64,000 nucleotides of DNA, taken from assembly GCF_009649845.1 (NCBI RefSeq), contig NZ_WJIE01000007.1, positions 248,001 through 312,000 of the forward strand, in the 5' to 3' direction. Below the pieces are notes generated by a model. That model saw only the letters and a program-made list of their open reading frames with translations, ran no database searches and had not been told where the DNA came from. Position 1 is the first letter of the stretch. The number at the start of each line of letters is the position of its first letter. This document shows positions 8,981 through 17,901 of the stretch, piece after piece. Position numbers and translations under genes: made by a program. The DNA comes from Polyangium spumosum. GTDB lineage: Bacteria; Myxococcota_A; Polyangia; Polyangiales; Polyangiaceae.

Positions 8981-9026
8981 GAGCCTCCGCTCGGCAGGAG
9001 CACGATTGAGCGCCGGAATGGCGAGC

Positions 9027-9050
9027 TCGCCAGGTTCGATCACCTGGCGA
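9027..9050 (-). terminator. Perfect 9-bp hairpin just after the end of the 9057-9725 gene
   Basis: Arms TCGCCAGGT (9027-9035) and ACCTGGCGA (9042-9050) are perfect complements around a 6-nt loop TCGATC. The hairpin starts 6 nt past the stop of the minus-strand gene. No T-run follows in the direction of transcription, so it may stabilise a 3' end or act with Rho rather than be a full intrinsic terminator. Confidence 0.5.
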
Positions 9051-9056
9051 ATCGGC

Positions 9057-9725
9057 TCAGCCTTCCGCCGTCTCCTCCTCCACCGCCTCCGGCCGGCTCA
9101 CCTTCCGGAAGAACTGACCCGCCCAATCACGCGGCAATCCTCGCTCCCGCGCGCGGGCCGTCAATGCGTCGTGCAGCTCGTCACGCTCGCGCGTGAGGTC
9201 CGCCGCGAGCTCCTCCCGCCCGATCCGAACCTCGCCGCGCACGGTAGACACGGCCGCCGTCTGTGCGATCGCGGCGTCCGCGGCCTTCGCCCAGGGCTCG
9301 AGGTCGGCGCGGTGCTTGTCGAGCACCGGATCCTTCGAATCGAGCCAGCCGATCACCCGCGTGACCTGCTTTGGTAATGCCTGGCGGACGAACTTGCTCA
9401 CCGTACGCGTGCTCGAAAAGAACTGGGTCCACCGCGCCGACGAGCGATTCTTCTTCACGGCGAGGTAAAGATCGTCGCCGAACCGCTCGCACGCCGCGTC
9501 GAGCCGACCGTTGGCGACGATCCGCGCGGCGTCGGCGTCGGCCTGCGCCTCGCGCGCCGCGCGCTCCTTCATTCGCACGACGTCGACCTTGGCGAGCCAG
9601 CCGTCCGTGAGGGGAAGGAGATCGTACGCGTCAGGGTCGGCCTTGAGGCCGGAGCGGGTGAAAAAGACCTCGCCGTCGACCTCGTCGAGGGGCTGGGTGG
9701 GCTGAATCTTGCGGGGATGAGACAT
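9057..9725 (-). CDS. Hypothetical protein, 222 residues
   Basis: I do not recognise a family. The start is well supported: GGAGG sits 5 nt before ATG at 9725. The protein is soluble, charged, with no signal peptide or membrane segment. Residues 50-80 are Ala/Arg/Asp-rich and probably helical; a second helical, charged region lies near 165-200, so a coiled-coil or all-alpha protein is likely. The sequence ends in an acidic tail (EEETAEG). It is the gene immediately downstream, in transcription direction, of the 43-bp palindromic array, which ends about 125 bp before its start. Whether the array controls it is unknown. It is followed by a perfect hairpin. Confidence 0.7.
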   Translation of the reverse strand: MSHPRKIQPTQPLDEVDGEVFFTRSGLKADPDAYDLLPLTDGWLAKVDVVRMKERAAREAQADADAARIVANGRLDAACERFGDDLYLAVKKNRSSARWTQFFSSTRTVSKFVRQALPKQVTRVIGWLDSKDPVLDKHRADLEPWAKAADAAIAQTAAVSTVRGEVRIGREELAADLTRERDELHDALTARARERGLPRDWAGQFFRKVSRPEAVEEETAEG

Positions 9726-9848
9726 GGAAACCTCCAGAATGGGGAGACGTCGGAGACGCCGTGGGGCTCATCACGAACTGCCCCATTAGACGATCCGACC
9801 CAGGCGCCCATGCCCGGAGAGCACACTCCCGACGGAAACTTCCCGAGC

Positions 9849-10100
9849 AAGCGTCACGAGACCCGTTTGCACCGCGTGCAAGGGGGTTTCGAAGCGTCAC
9901 GAGACCCGTCTGCACCGCGTGCAAAGGGGTCTCGGACCGTCACGAGACCCGTCTGCACCGCGTGCAAAGGGGTTTCGAAGCATCACGAGACCCGTCTGCA
10001 CCGCGTGCAAAGGGGTCTCGAAGCATCACGAGACCCGTCTGCACCGCGTGCAAAGGGGTTTCGAAGCGTCACGAGACCCGTTTGCACGCGGTGCACGCGG
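9849..10100. repeat. 43-bp tandem array of composite palindromes, about 5.8 copies
   Basis: Units start at 9849, 9892, 9935, 9978, 10021 and 10064; the last is cut at about 37 bp. Each unit holds a 35-bp imperfect palindrome: outer arms CGAGACCC and GGGTCTCG (or GGGTTTCG) around an inner TGCAC-CGC-GTGCA. Where the right arm reads GGGTTTCG the change is C to T opposite G, so the RNA stem keeps a G-U pair; unit 1 likewise pairs T with G. In the last unit the central triplet is GCG instead of CGC. There are no spacers, so it is not CRISPR. The array fills the largest gene-free gap (9726-10118), starting 18 bp past the Uma2 stop; nothing else is visible in the gap. 43 is not a multiple of 3, so forward reading frames through it are not coding. 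Confidence 0.95.
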
Positions 10101-10118
10101 CAGTCTGCTCGATCGAAG

Positions 10119-11081
10119 TTACTCCGCGAGCACTTCGGCCATCGACCCGACCGTCGCGGCCCGGACGAGCCAGCGCTGGAGCGTCTCGGGTTCGGTGCAG
10201 GACCGGACGCGCTCGCGGTCACCCGCCGAGCAGGAGATCCCCCGGGCCGCGACGATGGCGAGCAGGCTGTCGTGCAGGCTCGTGAGGGCTTGCTCCGCCT
10301 CCGTCCGCGCTTGCTCCGCCTCCGTCCGCGCTTGCTCCGCCTCCGTCCGCGCTTGCTCCGCCTCCGTCCGCGCTTGCTCCGCCTTCGTTTCCAGGCTCTG
10401 CATCATGCCCTGGAGCCGCCCGATGAGGTCCTCGGTCCCGAAGATCGCGGCCATCCCATAAAAAAACTCGAGCCTGCCGTCCACGATCGCCAGGTCGAGA
10501 CCGAGCACGCCCGACGCATGACGGCCGCCCTGCGGCACGATGCGCTGATAACGACGCGCGTCCGGTGACGGGAGGCGATACCCGCGGAGGTCTTGCCTCT
10601 TGCGATCGTAGACGAAATACTCGGGGATCCCGAGGCGCGCATATCGCTCCACGTTGTCCACGAGATCCTTCTTCCGGTTGCCCTCGTAGACGACCTCGAT
10701 CGCGAGGTCGATCCCCCGCCCTTCATCGACGACCACCCACGCCATGCGCTCGTCGTCCTCGGGCTCAGGCACGTCTAGGACGGCAAGGATGTCCGGGCAA
10801 AAGGCTCGCTCGCCGGGGTAGAGGACGTTCATCTCCTCCGCCAGGTAGATGACGCGATGAAGGGCGTCGAAGTGCCTGCGCAGGCGGTCGGTCGCCCGGC
10901 GCTTGGCGTTGAAGTGCGGCCGGCCGTCGCCCATCGTGAGCCGAGGATCGGAGAGCGCGTCGATCACCTCGACGAGGAACTTGTGCCGCGCCTCGGGCGT
11001 CATCCCGCGCCACGCCTCCTCCGACGGCGTCACGGGCGGTTCGGGCAGGACGTCTTCGGGCTTCTCGGCCGGAGGTGCCAT
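10119..11081 (-). CDS. Uma2-family putative restriction endonuclease-like protein with heptad-repeat tail
   Basis: A 320-residue protein with a Uma2 (DUF820) PD-(D/E)XK-like core: the N-terminal EEAWRGMTPEARHKFLVEVI segment, PDILAVLDVPEPEDDERMAW, DEGRGIDLAIEVVYEGNRKKD with the presumed catalytic Asp/Glu...Lys, and YARLGIPEYFVYDRKRQDLRGY. These proteins occur in many copies in myxobacteria and cyanobacteria; their biological role is not established. From about residue 230 the protein becomes a coiled coil made of five near-identical heptads (EAEQART) encoded by a 21-bp tandem repeat, followed by a helical tail. ATG at 11081 is preferred to an upstream in-frame start because the homologous part begins there; no clear Shine-Dalgarno is seen. 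Nuclease activity is unproven. Confidence 0.85.
   Translation of the reverse strand: MAPPAEKPEDVLPEPPVTPSEEAWRGMTPEARHKFLVEVIDALSDPRLTMGDGRPHFNAKRRATDRLRRHFDALHRVIYLAEEMNVLYPGERAFCPDILAVLDVPEPEDDERMAWVVVDEGRGIDLAIEVVYEGNRKKDLVDNVERYARLGIPEYFVYDRKRQDLRGYRLPSPDARRYQRIVPQGGRHASGVLGLDLAIVDGRLEFFYGMAAIFGTEDLIGRLQGMMQSLETKAEQARTEAEQARTEAEQARTEAEQARTEAEQALTSLHDSLLAIVAARGISCSAGDRERVRSCTEPETLQRWLVRAATVGSMAEVLAE
10288..10390 (-). repeat. 21-bp in-frame tandem repeat inside the Uma2 gene
   Basis: Four perfect 21-bp copies begin at 10288, 10309, 10330 and 10351, with a partial fifth from 10372. Each encodes one heptad of the form EAEQART, so copy changes would alter coiled-coil length by whole heptads without a frameshift. 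Confidence 0.9.
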
Positions 11082-11121
11082 GCGCGAGGGTATACCACGT
11101 CCCTCCCCTCGCCGTCGCGAA

Positions 11122-12516
11122 TCACTGCCGCGTCGCGTCCCACCGCCCGCCGTCGGCTTCACTCTGGAGATTGCCCCAGGTCCCGGCGAGGTTCGGGTCC
11201 GACGTGGAGGCGCGCCGGAGCGAGGCGCGGCCGGCGCCGGGGCGCGGGACGAACGTCATCCAGGTGCAGGAGAGCGCGACGCTCCCCGCGTCCTTCACGC
11301 AATCGAGGCGGCCCTGCGCGCCCCCGTCCTGGAAGCTGCAAGCCACCATCGAGGTGTTCTCCGCGCATTGCATCGGCCCGCGCGTGCTCGAATAGGTGCC
11401 CGTGAACGATACCGGCGCGGCCGGGACCGGCGGCGGCGCAGGCGCAGGCGCGGGCGTGGTCGTGGTGGGCAGCGGGAACGAGGTGGGGAAGGGCAGGCTC
11501 GGCAGAGGAAACCCCGCCATCGGGAACGGGAACGAGGTGCCGGGGAAAGGCAGGGTCGGCTGCGGCACGGGCAACGCCGGCCCCCCGCCGTCGCCGTAGA
11601 GCGCCCCGATCGCAGCCCGATCGAGCTGGGAGAGGCCCTCGCGCTGGCCGATCTTCGCATTCGGGTCGCGAGGGACGATCGTCGGCCGGCCGGTCCGGCT
11701 GAAGGCGCGGGCCGAGTAATGCATGATGCTCTGGTAATCGTAGGACCCGATGTCCTGCCCCGCCCCGCCCTTCTTCTCGAAGTTCCACCGATACGAAGGG
11801 TCGATGTCGTCCCACATGACGGTGATGAACTGGTCGCGGTCATTGCGCGATTGCTCGTGATAGAAGCCAGCCGCGTGCAGGACCTCGTGGACGACGCTGC
11901 CGCGCCCGCAGTCGGCGACCTCGATCTCCTGGGGGCCCCCGATGCGGCCGACGTACGAGCTGCACCCGCTGCCCGCGCCGCTGCTGCGGAAAACCACGTA
12001 ATCAGCGTCGCCCGCGTGGGGGCGGAGGCGGAGCTGGGTGGTGTTCAAGTGCGCGACGGCCCAGTGGATCGATTCGACCGTGGAGGGGTGCACGGAGCCG
12101 TCGATCACATAAGGGATCTCACCCCGCGGCCAGAGGTCGGCGCGGCTCGCGACGCCCATCGCGCCCTTGACGTCCCCGGCGGGGCGCTGCGGCATCCCAT
12201 GACGGAAGGGCACGAGCGTCGCCGGGCCGAGCATCATGTCGCCCTCCATGACGGCCAGGCCGTCGACGACGTCAAAACCCACGAGCTGCCTGGACACGTT
12301 GTTGGCGAGGTAGATAAAAGCGCTGCCAATATGCCGCGGCGCGGCAGGACGGTATACCTCGGCCTGCTGGGGAGACGCCTGGGAGGCGCCCGTCCATGTG
12401 CCGGAAGGCTGGCCTGCCGTTCGAGCCGGCGCGTACGAAGGAGAGCTCTTGCCGCACCCCGCGAGGGAGACGAGCACCACGAGCGCACCACAAACGGAAC
12501 GGAGACCCTCGCCCAT
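11122..12516 (-). CDS. Astacin-type zinc metalloprotease (M12A), lipoprotein
   Basis: Secreted protease of 464 residues. The zinc site HEVLHAAGFYHEQ matches the astacin signature HExxHxxGFxHE, and the Met-turn lies in SIMHYSARAFS. PYVIDGSV starts the catalytic domain, preceded by a short propeptide region. The start at 12516 places a signal peptide ending in SLAGC, a clean lipobox, so the enzyme is probably anchored in the envelope. After the catalytic domain comes a Pro/Phe-rich linker of about 60 residues with repeated LPFP/FPLP motifs, then a C-terminal domain with paired Cys. Prey or matrix protein degradation is a plausible role in a predatory bacterium, but this is inference. It is divergent from the DUF4377 lipoprotein gene. 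Confidence 0.92.
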   Translation of the reverse strand: MGEGLRSVCGALVVLVSLAGCGKSSPSYAPARTAGQPSGTWTGASQASPQQAEVYRPAAPRHIGSAFIYLANNVSRQLVGFDVVDGLAVMEGDMMLGPATLVPFRHGMPQRPAGDVKGAMGVASRADLWPRGEIPYVIDGSVHPSTVESIHWAVAHLNTTQLRLRPHAGDADYVVFRSSGAGSGCSSYVGRIGGPQEIEVADCGRGSVVHEVLHAAGFYHEQSRNDRDQFITVMWDDIDPSYRWNFEKKGGAGQDIGSYDYQSIMHYSARAFSRTGRPTIVPRDPNAKIGQREGLSQLDRAAIGALYGDGGGPALPVPQPTLPFPGTSFPFPMAGFPLPSLPFPTSFPLPTTTTPAPAPAPPPVPAAPVSFTGTYSSTRGPMQCAENTSMVACSFQDGGAQGRLDCVKDAGSVALSCTWMTFVPRPGAGRASLRRASTSDPNLAGTWGNLQSEADGGRWDATRQ

Positions 12517-12576
12517 GCTCGAACTATTCCAGGCGTGGCCCGAAGATTCCAGGAAATCCGCGCGGGAGATCGAAGA

Positions 12577-13029
12577 ATGAGGTACGCTCCACGCGCCATG
12601 GCCTCCGCATTGCGTCAAGCGCTCCTGAGCGCCGCCCTCTTCACCGCCGCCTGCGAGCCGAGCGCGACGCAGAGCAGCGCCACCGTCCCCGTCGGCGCGA
12701 CCACGGAGGAGGCGAACCCCGACGCGCCACCCGTCCCGACGAGCGAGGCGAAAGAATCACCCGCGAAACCCGGGCAGAAGACGCTGTTCGTGCGCGAGCA
12801 GCGGGTCGACTGCGAGGGCGAAGGCCCGATGCGGTGCATGCAAGTCCGCGCGTCGGCGGACGCGGAATGGGAGCTCTTTTATGGGAAGATCGAGGGGTTT
12901 TCCTACGAGGAGGGCTACACCTACGAGCTCAGGGTGGCGCCTCTGGCGGCGACGGGGCCGAGGGCGGATGGGCCGTCGGGCAGGCTCGAGCTCGTCGAGA
13001 TCGTGTCGAAGGAGAAGGTCGAGCCGTAA
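12577..13029 (+). CDS. Small lipoprotein with DUF4377 domain
   Basis: A 150-residue exported protein. The signal segment ends at TAAC, a lipobox-like site, followed by a Ser/Thr/Pro/Glu-rich linker. The C-terminal half has the DUF4377 pattern: VREQRVDCEGEGPMRCMQV, then WELFYGKIEGFSYEEGYTYE. Members are often paired with META/HslJ-like domains and have no known activity. ATG at 12577 is preferred because GGAG lies about 9 nt upstream; ATG at 12598 is an alternative. The 60-bp gap to the divergent astacin gene must hold both promoters. The stop is 9 bp from that of the convergent gene. Confidence 0.82.
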   Translation: MRYAPRAMASALRQALLSAALFTAACEPSATQSSATVPVGATTEEANPDAPPVPTSEAKESPAKPGQKTLFVREQRVDCEGEGPMRCMQVRASADAEWELFYGKIEGFSYEEGYTYELRVAPLAATGPRADGPSGRLELVEIVSKEKVEP

Positions 13030-13038
13030 GCGACGAAT

Positions 13039-13344
13039 CTACCGTCGTCCGCGACGGCCTCCGCCCCCACCCCGACGAGCCCCGCCGCCCCCCTTCCCCG
13101 CCGGCTTCTTCTGCGGCGGCGCGGGCGGAGGCTCCTTCGTATACGCGATCAGCACGGCCCGCCCGCCCCGGTATTCAGGCGTGATCTGCGTGTAACCGTT
13201 CTGCTTGCCAAACCCCGCCATGTCCCCCTTGTGCTCGCCCATCCATTCGCTGAAGCGCTTCCAGAGGTCGCGCGCCTGGTCGTCGGGGAGGGCCACGCCG
13301 TCCACGAATGCGGCGAGGTTGCCGGGCTGCTCCTGGGTCGTCAT
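13039..13344 (-). CDS. Small hypothetical protein with Gly/Arg-rich tail
   Basis: 101 residues, no family recognised. The first 70 residues form a compact-looking soluble domain with a Trp-containing helix (LWKRFSEWMGEHKGD) and end in RAVLIAYTKE. From about residue 72 the sequence is Pro-rich, then Lys, then almost only Gly and Arg, resembling RGG-type nucleic-acid-binding tails. Its ATG overlaps the stop of the large kinase-sigma54 gene by 4 bp, so it is translated from that transcript and may work with that regulator. Nucleic-acid binding is inference from composition. Confidence 0.75.
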   Translation of the reverse strand: MTTQEQPGNLAAFVDGVALPDDQARDLWKRFSEWMGEHKGDMAGFGKQNGYTQITPEYRGGRAVLIAYTKEPPPAPPQKKPAGKGGGGARRGGGGGRRGRR

Positions 13345-16300
13345 TGGATTCCGTACTCCTTCAGGCGTCTATAAAACGTGCGGCGCGGCAATCCCACGAG
13401 GCGCGCGGCCTTCACGCGGTTCCAGTTCGATGCCTGGAGCGCCGCGAGGATCCGCTCGCGCTCGTCGGCCTTGTGCGCCTCGAGCGAGCTGAGCTTGCGC
13501 GAGGCCTCGGCAGAAGCGCGCGCAGGGCCGTCACGCAGGCCCTCCGGCGCAGGCGGCGGCGGGCGCTGGCCGAGGCGCGCCTCCGGGAGCTCGAAGTCCT
13601 CGGGCTCGAGCTCCGCTCGATCGGAGAGCACCCACGCATTCAAGAGGACGTTCTCGAGCTGGCGCACGTTGCCCGGCCAGCCATGCGCCATCAGCCGGCG
13701 AAGCGCGGGCCGCGAGACGCTCCGGCGCTCCCGACCATACCGCGCCGCGAAGATGCCGAGGAAATGGTCGATCAAGATCGGGATGTCCTCGATGCGCTCG
13801 CGCAGAGGCGGGACGCGGACCTCGACGACGTGCAGGCGGTAGAGGAGGTCTTCGCGGAAGGTGCCCGCCGCGGTCATCGCCACGAGGTCGCGGTGCGTCG
13901 CGGCGATCACGCGGGTGTTCACGGGCTCCTCACGCGCGCCGCCGACGGGTCGGACGACCTTCTCCTGAAGGACGCGGAGGAGCCCGGCCTGCATCTTCGG
14001 CGGCATCTCGCCGATCTCGTCGAGCAAGATCGTGCCGCCCTCGGCCTCGCGGAAGAGGCCGCGGCGATCGCGGTCGGCGCCGGTGAAGGCGCCACGCACG
14101 TGGCCGAAGAGCTCACTCTCGAGGAGGTGCTCCGGGATCGCGCCGACGTTGATGCCCACGAAGGGCTTCTTGGCGCGAGGGCCCGCGTTGTGAATGGCGC
14201 GGGCCACGACCTCTTTGCCCGTGCCACTCTCGCCGATGACGAGGACGGGGATGTCCGTGTCCTTCACGCGATCGATGAGCGCGTAGACGCGGCGCATGGC
14301 CTCGCTGCGTCCGACGAGGCCCTCGTAGCCGAAGTGGCCCTTGATGACGGCGCGCGCCGAGCGGAGGTCACGCTTCGTGGCCTTGAGCTCCTCGGTGCGC
14401 TGGCCGAGCAGCTCTTCGAGCTCGGCGCGGGCCGCTTCGAGGTCGCGGTTCGCGCGCTCGAGCTCCTCGCTCTTTTTCTCGAGCTCCCGCGCGCGCCGCG
14501 CGTTCTCGCCGACGAGGCGCGCGGTCTCGATCGCGATGGCCACCTGATCGGCGAGCGCGACGAGCGTGGGCAGCTCGTCGGTGAAGCCCATCGCCGGGCG
14601 CAGGCGCGTCTCCAGGTAGAGCGCGCCGATCACCTCGCCGCCACGCGCGCGGATGGGCACACACGCGATCGACTGGAGCATGAGCTGGTGGACCGAGACG
14701 TACCCGGCCATGCGGGCGTCCTCGCGCGCGCTCACCGTGACGATGGGCTCGCCGATGTGCACGACACGCTCGGCGATCGACTGGGAGAAGCGCGCGTGCG
14801 GGTCTTCCCCCTCGCGGCCGCGGAAGGCGTGGACCGAGAGCGCGAAGGGGAGCGCAGCGGAAGGCTCCGCCTCGTCCTTCGGGGCCTGCGCGCTCTTCAA
14901 GATGACGAAGCCACGCTCGGCGCCGAGCAGGGCGATCGCATGATCGGTGACCTTCTCGAGGAGGCGCGCGAGGTCGACCTCGCCCGCGATCGCGCGGTTG
15001 ATCTCGAGGATACGCGCGAGGCGCTCCTCGGTCGGCGCCTTGCGGACCGCGAGCGTGCTCGAAGGTGAGGCGTTCGCCGGGACCACGAGCGGCGCCGAGG
15101 TCTGCGGCGTGTGCACGGAGGGCATGCAGAAGGCGCGCAAGGCGCGGCGGCGGGGGTCGTCCCAGAAGACCTCGCGCAGGTCACGCGGCAAGACCGAGGC
15201 GATCTCCTCGAGCACGGCGAGCGCAGCCTCGCGGTCGCGGCGCGCGAGCATGGGCTTGCCGCCGTCCTCGTGCAGGGCCGCGCGCGCCTCGAGGGCACGG
15301 GCGATGAAGTCCTTCTGGCCGGAGGCGCGCGCCGCCTCGAGCGCCTCCTCGCAGTGCGCCGCGGCTTGCCGTTCGTCGCCGCGCAGCGTCGCCACGCGGG
15401 CGCGCGCGAGCGAGAGCAGCGGGCGATGCGCCGAGCCACCCCCGAGCGCGGCGACCGCACGTTCGATCTCTTCTTCGAGCTCGCCCGCGTCGTCGCCCGG
15501 AGACGCAGGCGCCACGAGCACACGCTCGAGCCGCGCCTCGGCCGCGTCGACGCCTCGGCCGAGGCTCTCCCAGCTCTCGGCGCAGGCGCGGCAGAGGCGC
15601 TCGGCCGCGGCGGGATCACCCGAGCGCGCGGCGTGTTCGGCTTCGAGCGAGAGGAGCTGCGCGCGCTGGCTCGGGCCGAGCTCGCTGCGCTGGAGCGCGA
15701 GCTGATCGATGGAGACGCGCGCCCGCGCGAGCCTGCCGAGGTAGAGCTCGAGGTTCGCGAGGTTCAGGAGCGCCTGGCGAAGCGTGGGGACGCGGCCCGA
15801 GCGGTGGCCCATGTCGACCGCGGCTTCGAGGTGCATGAGCGCAGCGGCGAGGTCACCACGCGCCTTGGCGATGCCCGCGAGGTTCAGGCGCGTGGTCGCC
15901 ACGCTGCCCGCGTCGCCCGCTTGTTCGGCCGCAGCGAGCGCCTCCTCGTAGGCGGCCTTCGCCGGGTCGAGCTGGTCGTCGCGCTGGAGCGCGAACGCGA
16001 GCGAGCCGAGCGCGACCGAGAGGATACGCGGCTCGGCCACGGCACGAGCGAGGCGCACGGCGCGCGCGAGTGTCCTCTTCGCGTCGTCGTGCCGCGAGGA
16101 GAAGCTCTGCGCGAGGCCCGAGACGGCGAGCGCGTCGGCGGCGATGGCGAGCATGGCGAGCGCGCGGCGACCTTCCGCGCGGGGCAAGGGTGCTGCGTCA
16201 TCGGCGGCCGCCGAGAGGCCCGTGCGCTCGGCGGCGGAGCTCGCCTGGGTCTCGGCGCCCGCGTAGTCGCCGGCGCGGAGCAGCGCGCGCGCGGCGTGCA

Positions 16301-17882
16301 GGCAATACGAGGCGGCGATCTCGGCGTCGGCCGCGAGGGCCTCGTCGTGCACGCGCTCGAGCTCGGCGATCGCGCGCATGGCGTCGCCGCGGCTCGTGAA
16401 GAGGCGGGCGCGGGCGATCGCCACGGCCGGCGAGGGGTCGTCTTCGAGGCGCGCGAGCACCTCGGCGGCCTCGTCGACGTGGCCCTTGTCGAGCAGCTCG
16501 ACGACGCGCTCGCGATCGGAGCCGCGCTCGTCCTCCTCGGCGAGCAGGCGATCGACGTCCGCGGCGCTCGCGACGGGGGCACGCGCGATCGCCTCGACGA
16601 TCGCGCGGATCTTGCCAGGCAAATGCCCCGCGCGCCGCGCGACGTGATCCGCGACGACGTCGCCGAGCGAGGGGATCGCCGAGCGCACGAGATCACGCGC
16701 GCGTGACTCTTCGAGCGGCGGGACGGCGAAGAGCTCGAGCGTCGGACCCGGCAAGCTGGGCAGCCGCTCGGGATCGAAGGTCACGACGAGGCGAGCGCCG
16801 GCCTCACGCAGCGCGGCGAGGCGCTCGAGGTCGGGCTTGGCCAGGCGATCGGCGTCGTCGACGAGGACGATCGGATCGTCCGGGTCCTCCGTGCCCGCGA
16901 GCTCGAGGTCCATCGCTTGCCCCGGATCGGGCGCGACCGCGGCCTCGACCCAGGCGACCGCGCGCCCTTTCACCCCGAGCCACCACGCCACGCGCCGGAG
17001 GAGCGTGCTCTTGCCGGCGCCGGGCAAACCCGTGACCACGATGCCGCCGCCCGCGCGCAGGCCCTCGACCTGCGCGTCGAGCGCGGCGGCGTGCTCGTCG
17101 AGGCCGACGATCGGCCAGACGAGCGCGTCACGCGGGGCGAAGGCCTCGGGCATCGGCAAGGAGGCGGCGCGGCGGATGGCGCTCGCGAGCTCGTCCGCGC
17201 TGGGGAAGCGGCTCGTCGGATCGGTCGCGGTGGCGCGACGGCAGACGTCTTCGAGGGCCACGACGACGGCCGGATCGAGCGAAGGTCCCACGGCGGCGAG
17301 GGCCTCGCGCAGGGTGACGCCGAGGGCGTAGATCTCCGCGCGAACGCCGAGCGGCGCGCCCGAGAGCAGCTCCGGAGCGGCGTACCGGGGCGTCAGGCCC
17401 GAGGGCCGCTCGCCGACGTCGCGGAGGTTCGCCGCGAGCCCGAGGTCGACGAGCGTCGCCTTGCCGCCGGCCCCGACGATGATGTTCGCGGGCTTGAGGT
17501 CGCCGTGGAGCAGGAGCGCGCGATGCAGCCGCGTGAGCTGATCGGCGGCCTGCGCGATGGCGCCGAGGATGTCGAGCGGCGCCTCCGGCTCGACGAACCG
17601 ATCGGCCAGGCTCTCGCCGACGACGAGCTCACGCACGAGGTACGCGCGGCGGCTCTTCGGCAGGCGACCGAAGCCGAGGATACGCGGCACGCCGAGGCCT
17701 TCGAGGCCAGAGAGCGCGACGGCCTCGCGCACGAGGGCGAGCATCTCCGGCTCGCTCGCTCCCTCGGCGAGGACCTTCACGGCGACGGTCACGCCGGTGA
17801 TGCGGTCCTTGGCCGACCACACCTCTCCGCCGCCGCCTTTTCCGAGGGGCGCGATGGGCTCGTATCGGGGCGGGAGCTGCAA
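13341..17882 (-). CDS. Giant signalling fusion: Ser/Thr kinase-like + ATPase + helical repeats + GAF + sigma-54 activator
   Basis: A 1513-residue cytoplasmic protein. Residues 7-265 are a kinase-like domain, with HGDLKPAN (126-133) instead of HRD and DLG (146-148) instead of DFG. A second NTPase has Walker [10 protein letters not shown] at 285-293. About 450-900 is Ala/Leu-rich helical repeat, TPR/MalT-like. A GAF-like sensor lies near 960-1140, followed by a coiled coil. Residues 1188-1425 are a sigma-54 AAA+ domain with GESGTGKE (1217-1224) and the loop GAFTGAD (1264-1270) that contacts sigma-54; a Fis-type helix-turn-helix ends the protein (1473-1513). It should activate sigma-54 promoters in response to a GAF ligand. 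Translation appears to start at TTG 17882, just before the kinase fold. It lies 19 nt after the upstream envelope-protein gene. Kinase activity is uncertain given the altered motifs. Confidence 0.92.
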   Translation of the reverse strand: MQLPPRYEPIAPLGKGGGGEVWSAKDRITGVTVAVKVLAEGASEPEMLALVREAVALSGLEGLGVPRILGFGRLPKSRRAYLVRELVVGESLADRFVEPEAPLDILGAIAQAADQLTRLHRALLLHGDLKPANIIVGAGGKATLVDLGLAANLRDVGERPSGLTPRYAAPELLSGAPLGVRAEIYALGVTLREALAAVGPSLDPAVVVALEDVCRRATATDPTSRFPSADELASAIRRAASLPMPEAFAPRDALVWPIVGLDEHAAALDAQVEGLRAGGGIVVTGLPGAGKSTLLRRVAWWLGVKGRAVAWVEAAVAPDPGQAMDLELAGTEDPDDPIVLVDDADRLAKPDLERLAALREAGARLVVTFDPERLPSLPGPTLELFAVPPLEESRARDLVRSAIPSLGDVVADHVARRAGHLPGKIRAIVEAIARAPVASAADVDRLLAEEDERGSDRERVVELLDKGHVDEAAEVLARLEDDPSPAVAIARARLFTSRGDAMRAIAELERVHDEALAADAEIAASYCLHAARALLRAGDYAGAETQASSAAERTGLSAAADDAAPLPRAEGRRALAMLAIAADALAVSGLAQSFSSRHDDAKRTLARAVRLARAVAEPRILSVALGSLAFALQRDDQLDPAKAAYEEALAAAEQAGDAGSVATTRLNLAGIAKARGDLAAALMHLEAAVDMGHRSGRVPTLRQALLNLANLELYLGRLARARVSIDQLALQRSELGPSQRAQLLSLEAEHAARSGDPAAAERLCRACAESWESLGRGVDAAEARLERVLVAPASPGDDAGELEEEIERAVAALGGGSAHRPLLSLARARVATLRGDERQAAAHCEEALEAARASGQKDFIARALEARAALHEDGGKPMLARRDREAALAVLEEIASVLPRDLREVFWDDPRRRALRAFCMPSVHTPQTSAPLVVPANASPSSTLAVRKAPTEERLARILEINRAIAGEVDLARLLEKVTDHAIALLGAERGFVILKSAQAPKDEAEPSAALPFALSVHAFRGREGEDPHARFSQSIAERVVHIGEPIVTVSAREDARMAGYVSVHQLMLQSIACVPIRARGGEVIGALYLETRLRPAMGFTDELPTLVALADQVAIAIETARLVGENARRARELEKKSEELERANRDLEAARAELEELLGQRTEELKATKRDLRSARAVIKGHFGYEGLVGRSEAMRRVYALIDRVKDTDIPVLVIGESGTGKEVVARAIHNAGPRAKKPFVGINVGAIPEHLLESELFGHVRGAFTGADRDRRGLFREAEGGTILLDEIGEMPPKMQAGLLRVLQEKVVRPVGGAREEPVNTRVIAATHRDLVAMTAAGTFREDLLYRLHVVEVRVPPLRERIEDIPILIDHFLGIFAARYGRERRSVSRPALRRLMAHGWPGNVRQLENVLLNAWVLSDRAELEPEDFELPEARLGQRPPPPAPEGLRDGPARASAEASRKLSSLEAHKADERERILAALQASNWNRVKAARLVGLPRRTFYRRLKEYGIQ

Positions 17883-17901
17883 CGTTCCCGGGCCTCTTTC
17901 C

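Noticed and set aside
9849-10100. CRISPR array
   Set aside because: Units are directly adjacent with no spacers, and no cas gene is present.
9717-10568. Open frames through the 43-bp array on the plus strand
   Set aside because: The 43-bp unit lacks stops and is not a multiple of 3, so all three frames stay open; products repeat HRVQRG-like peptides and run antisense into the Uma2 gene.
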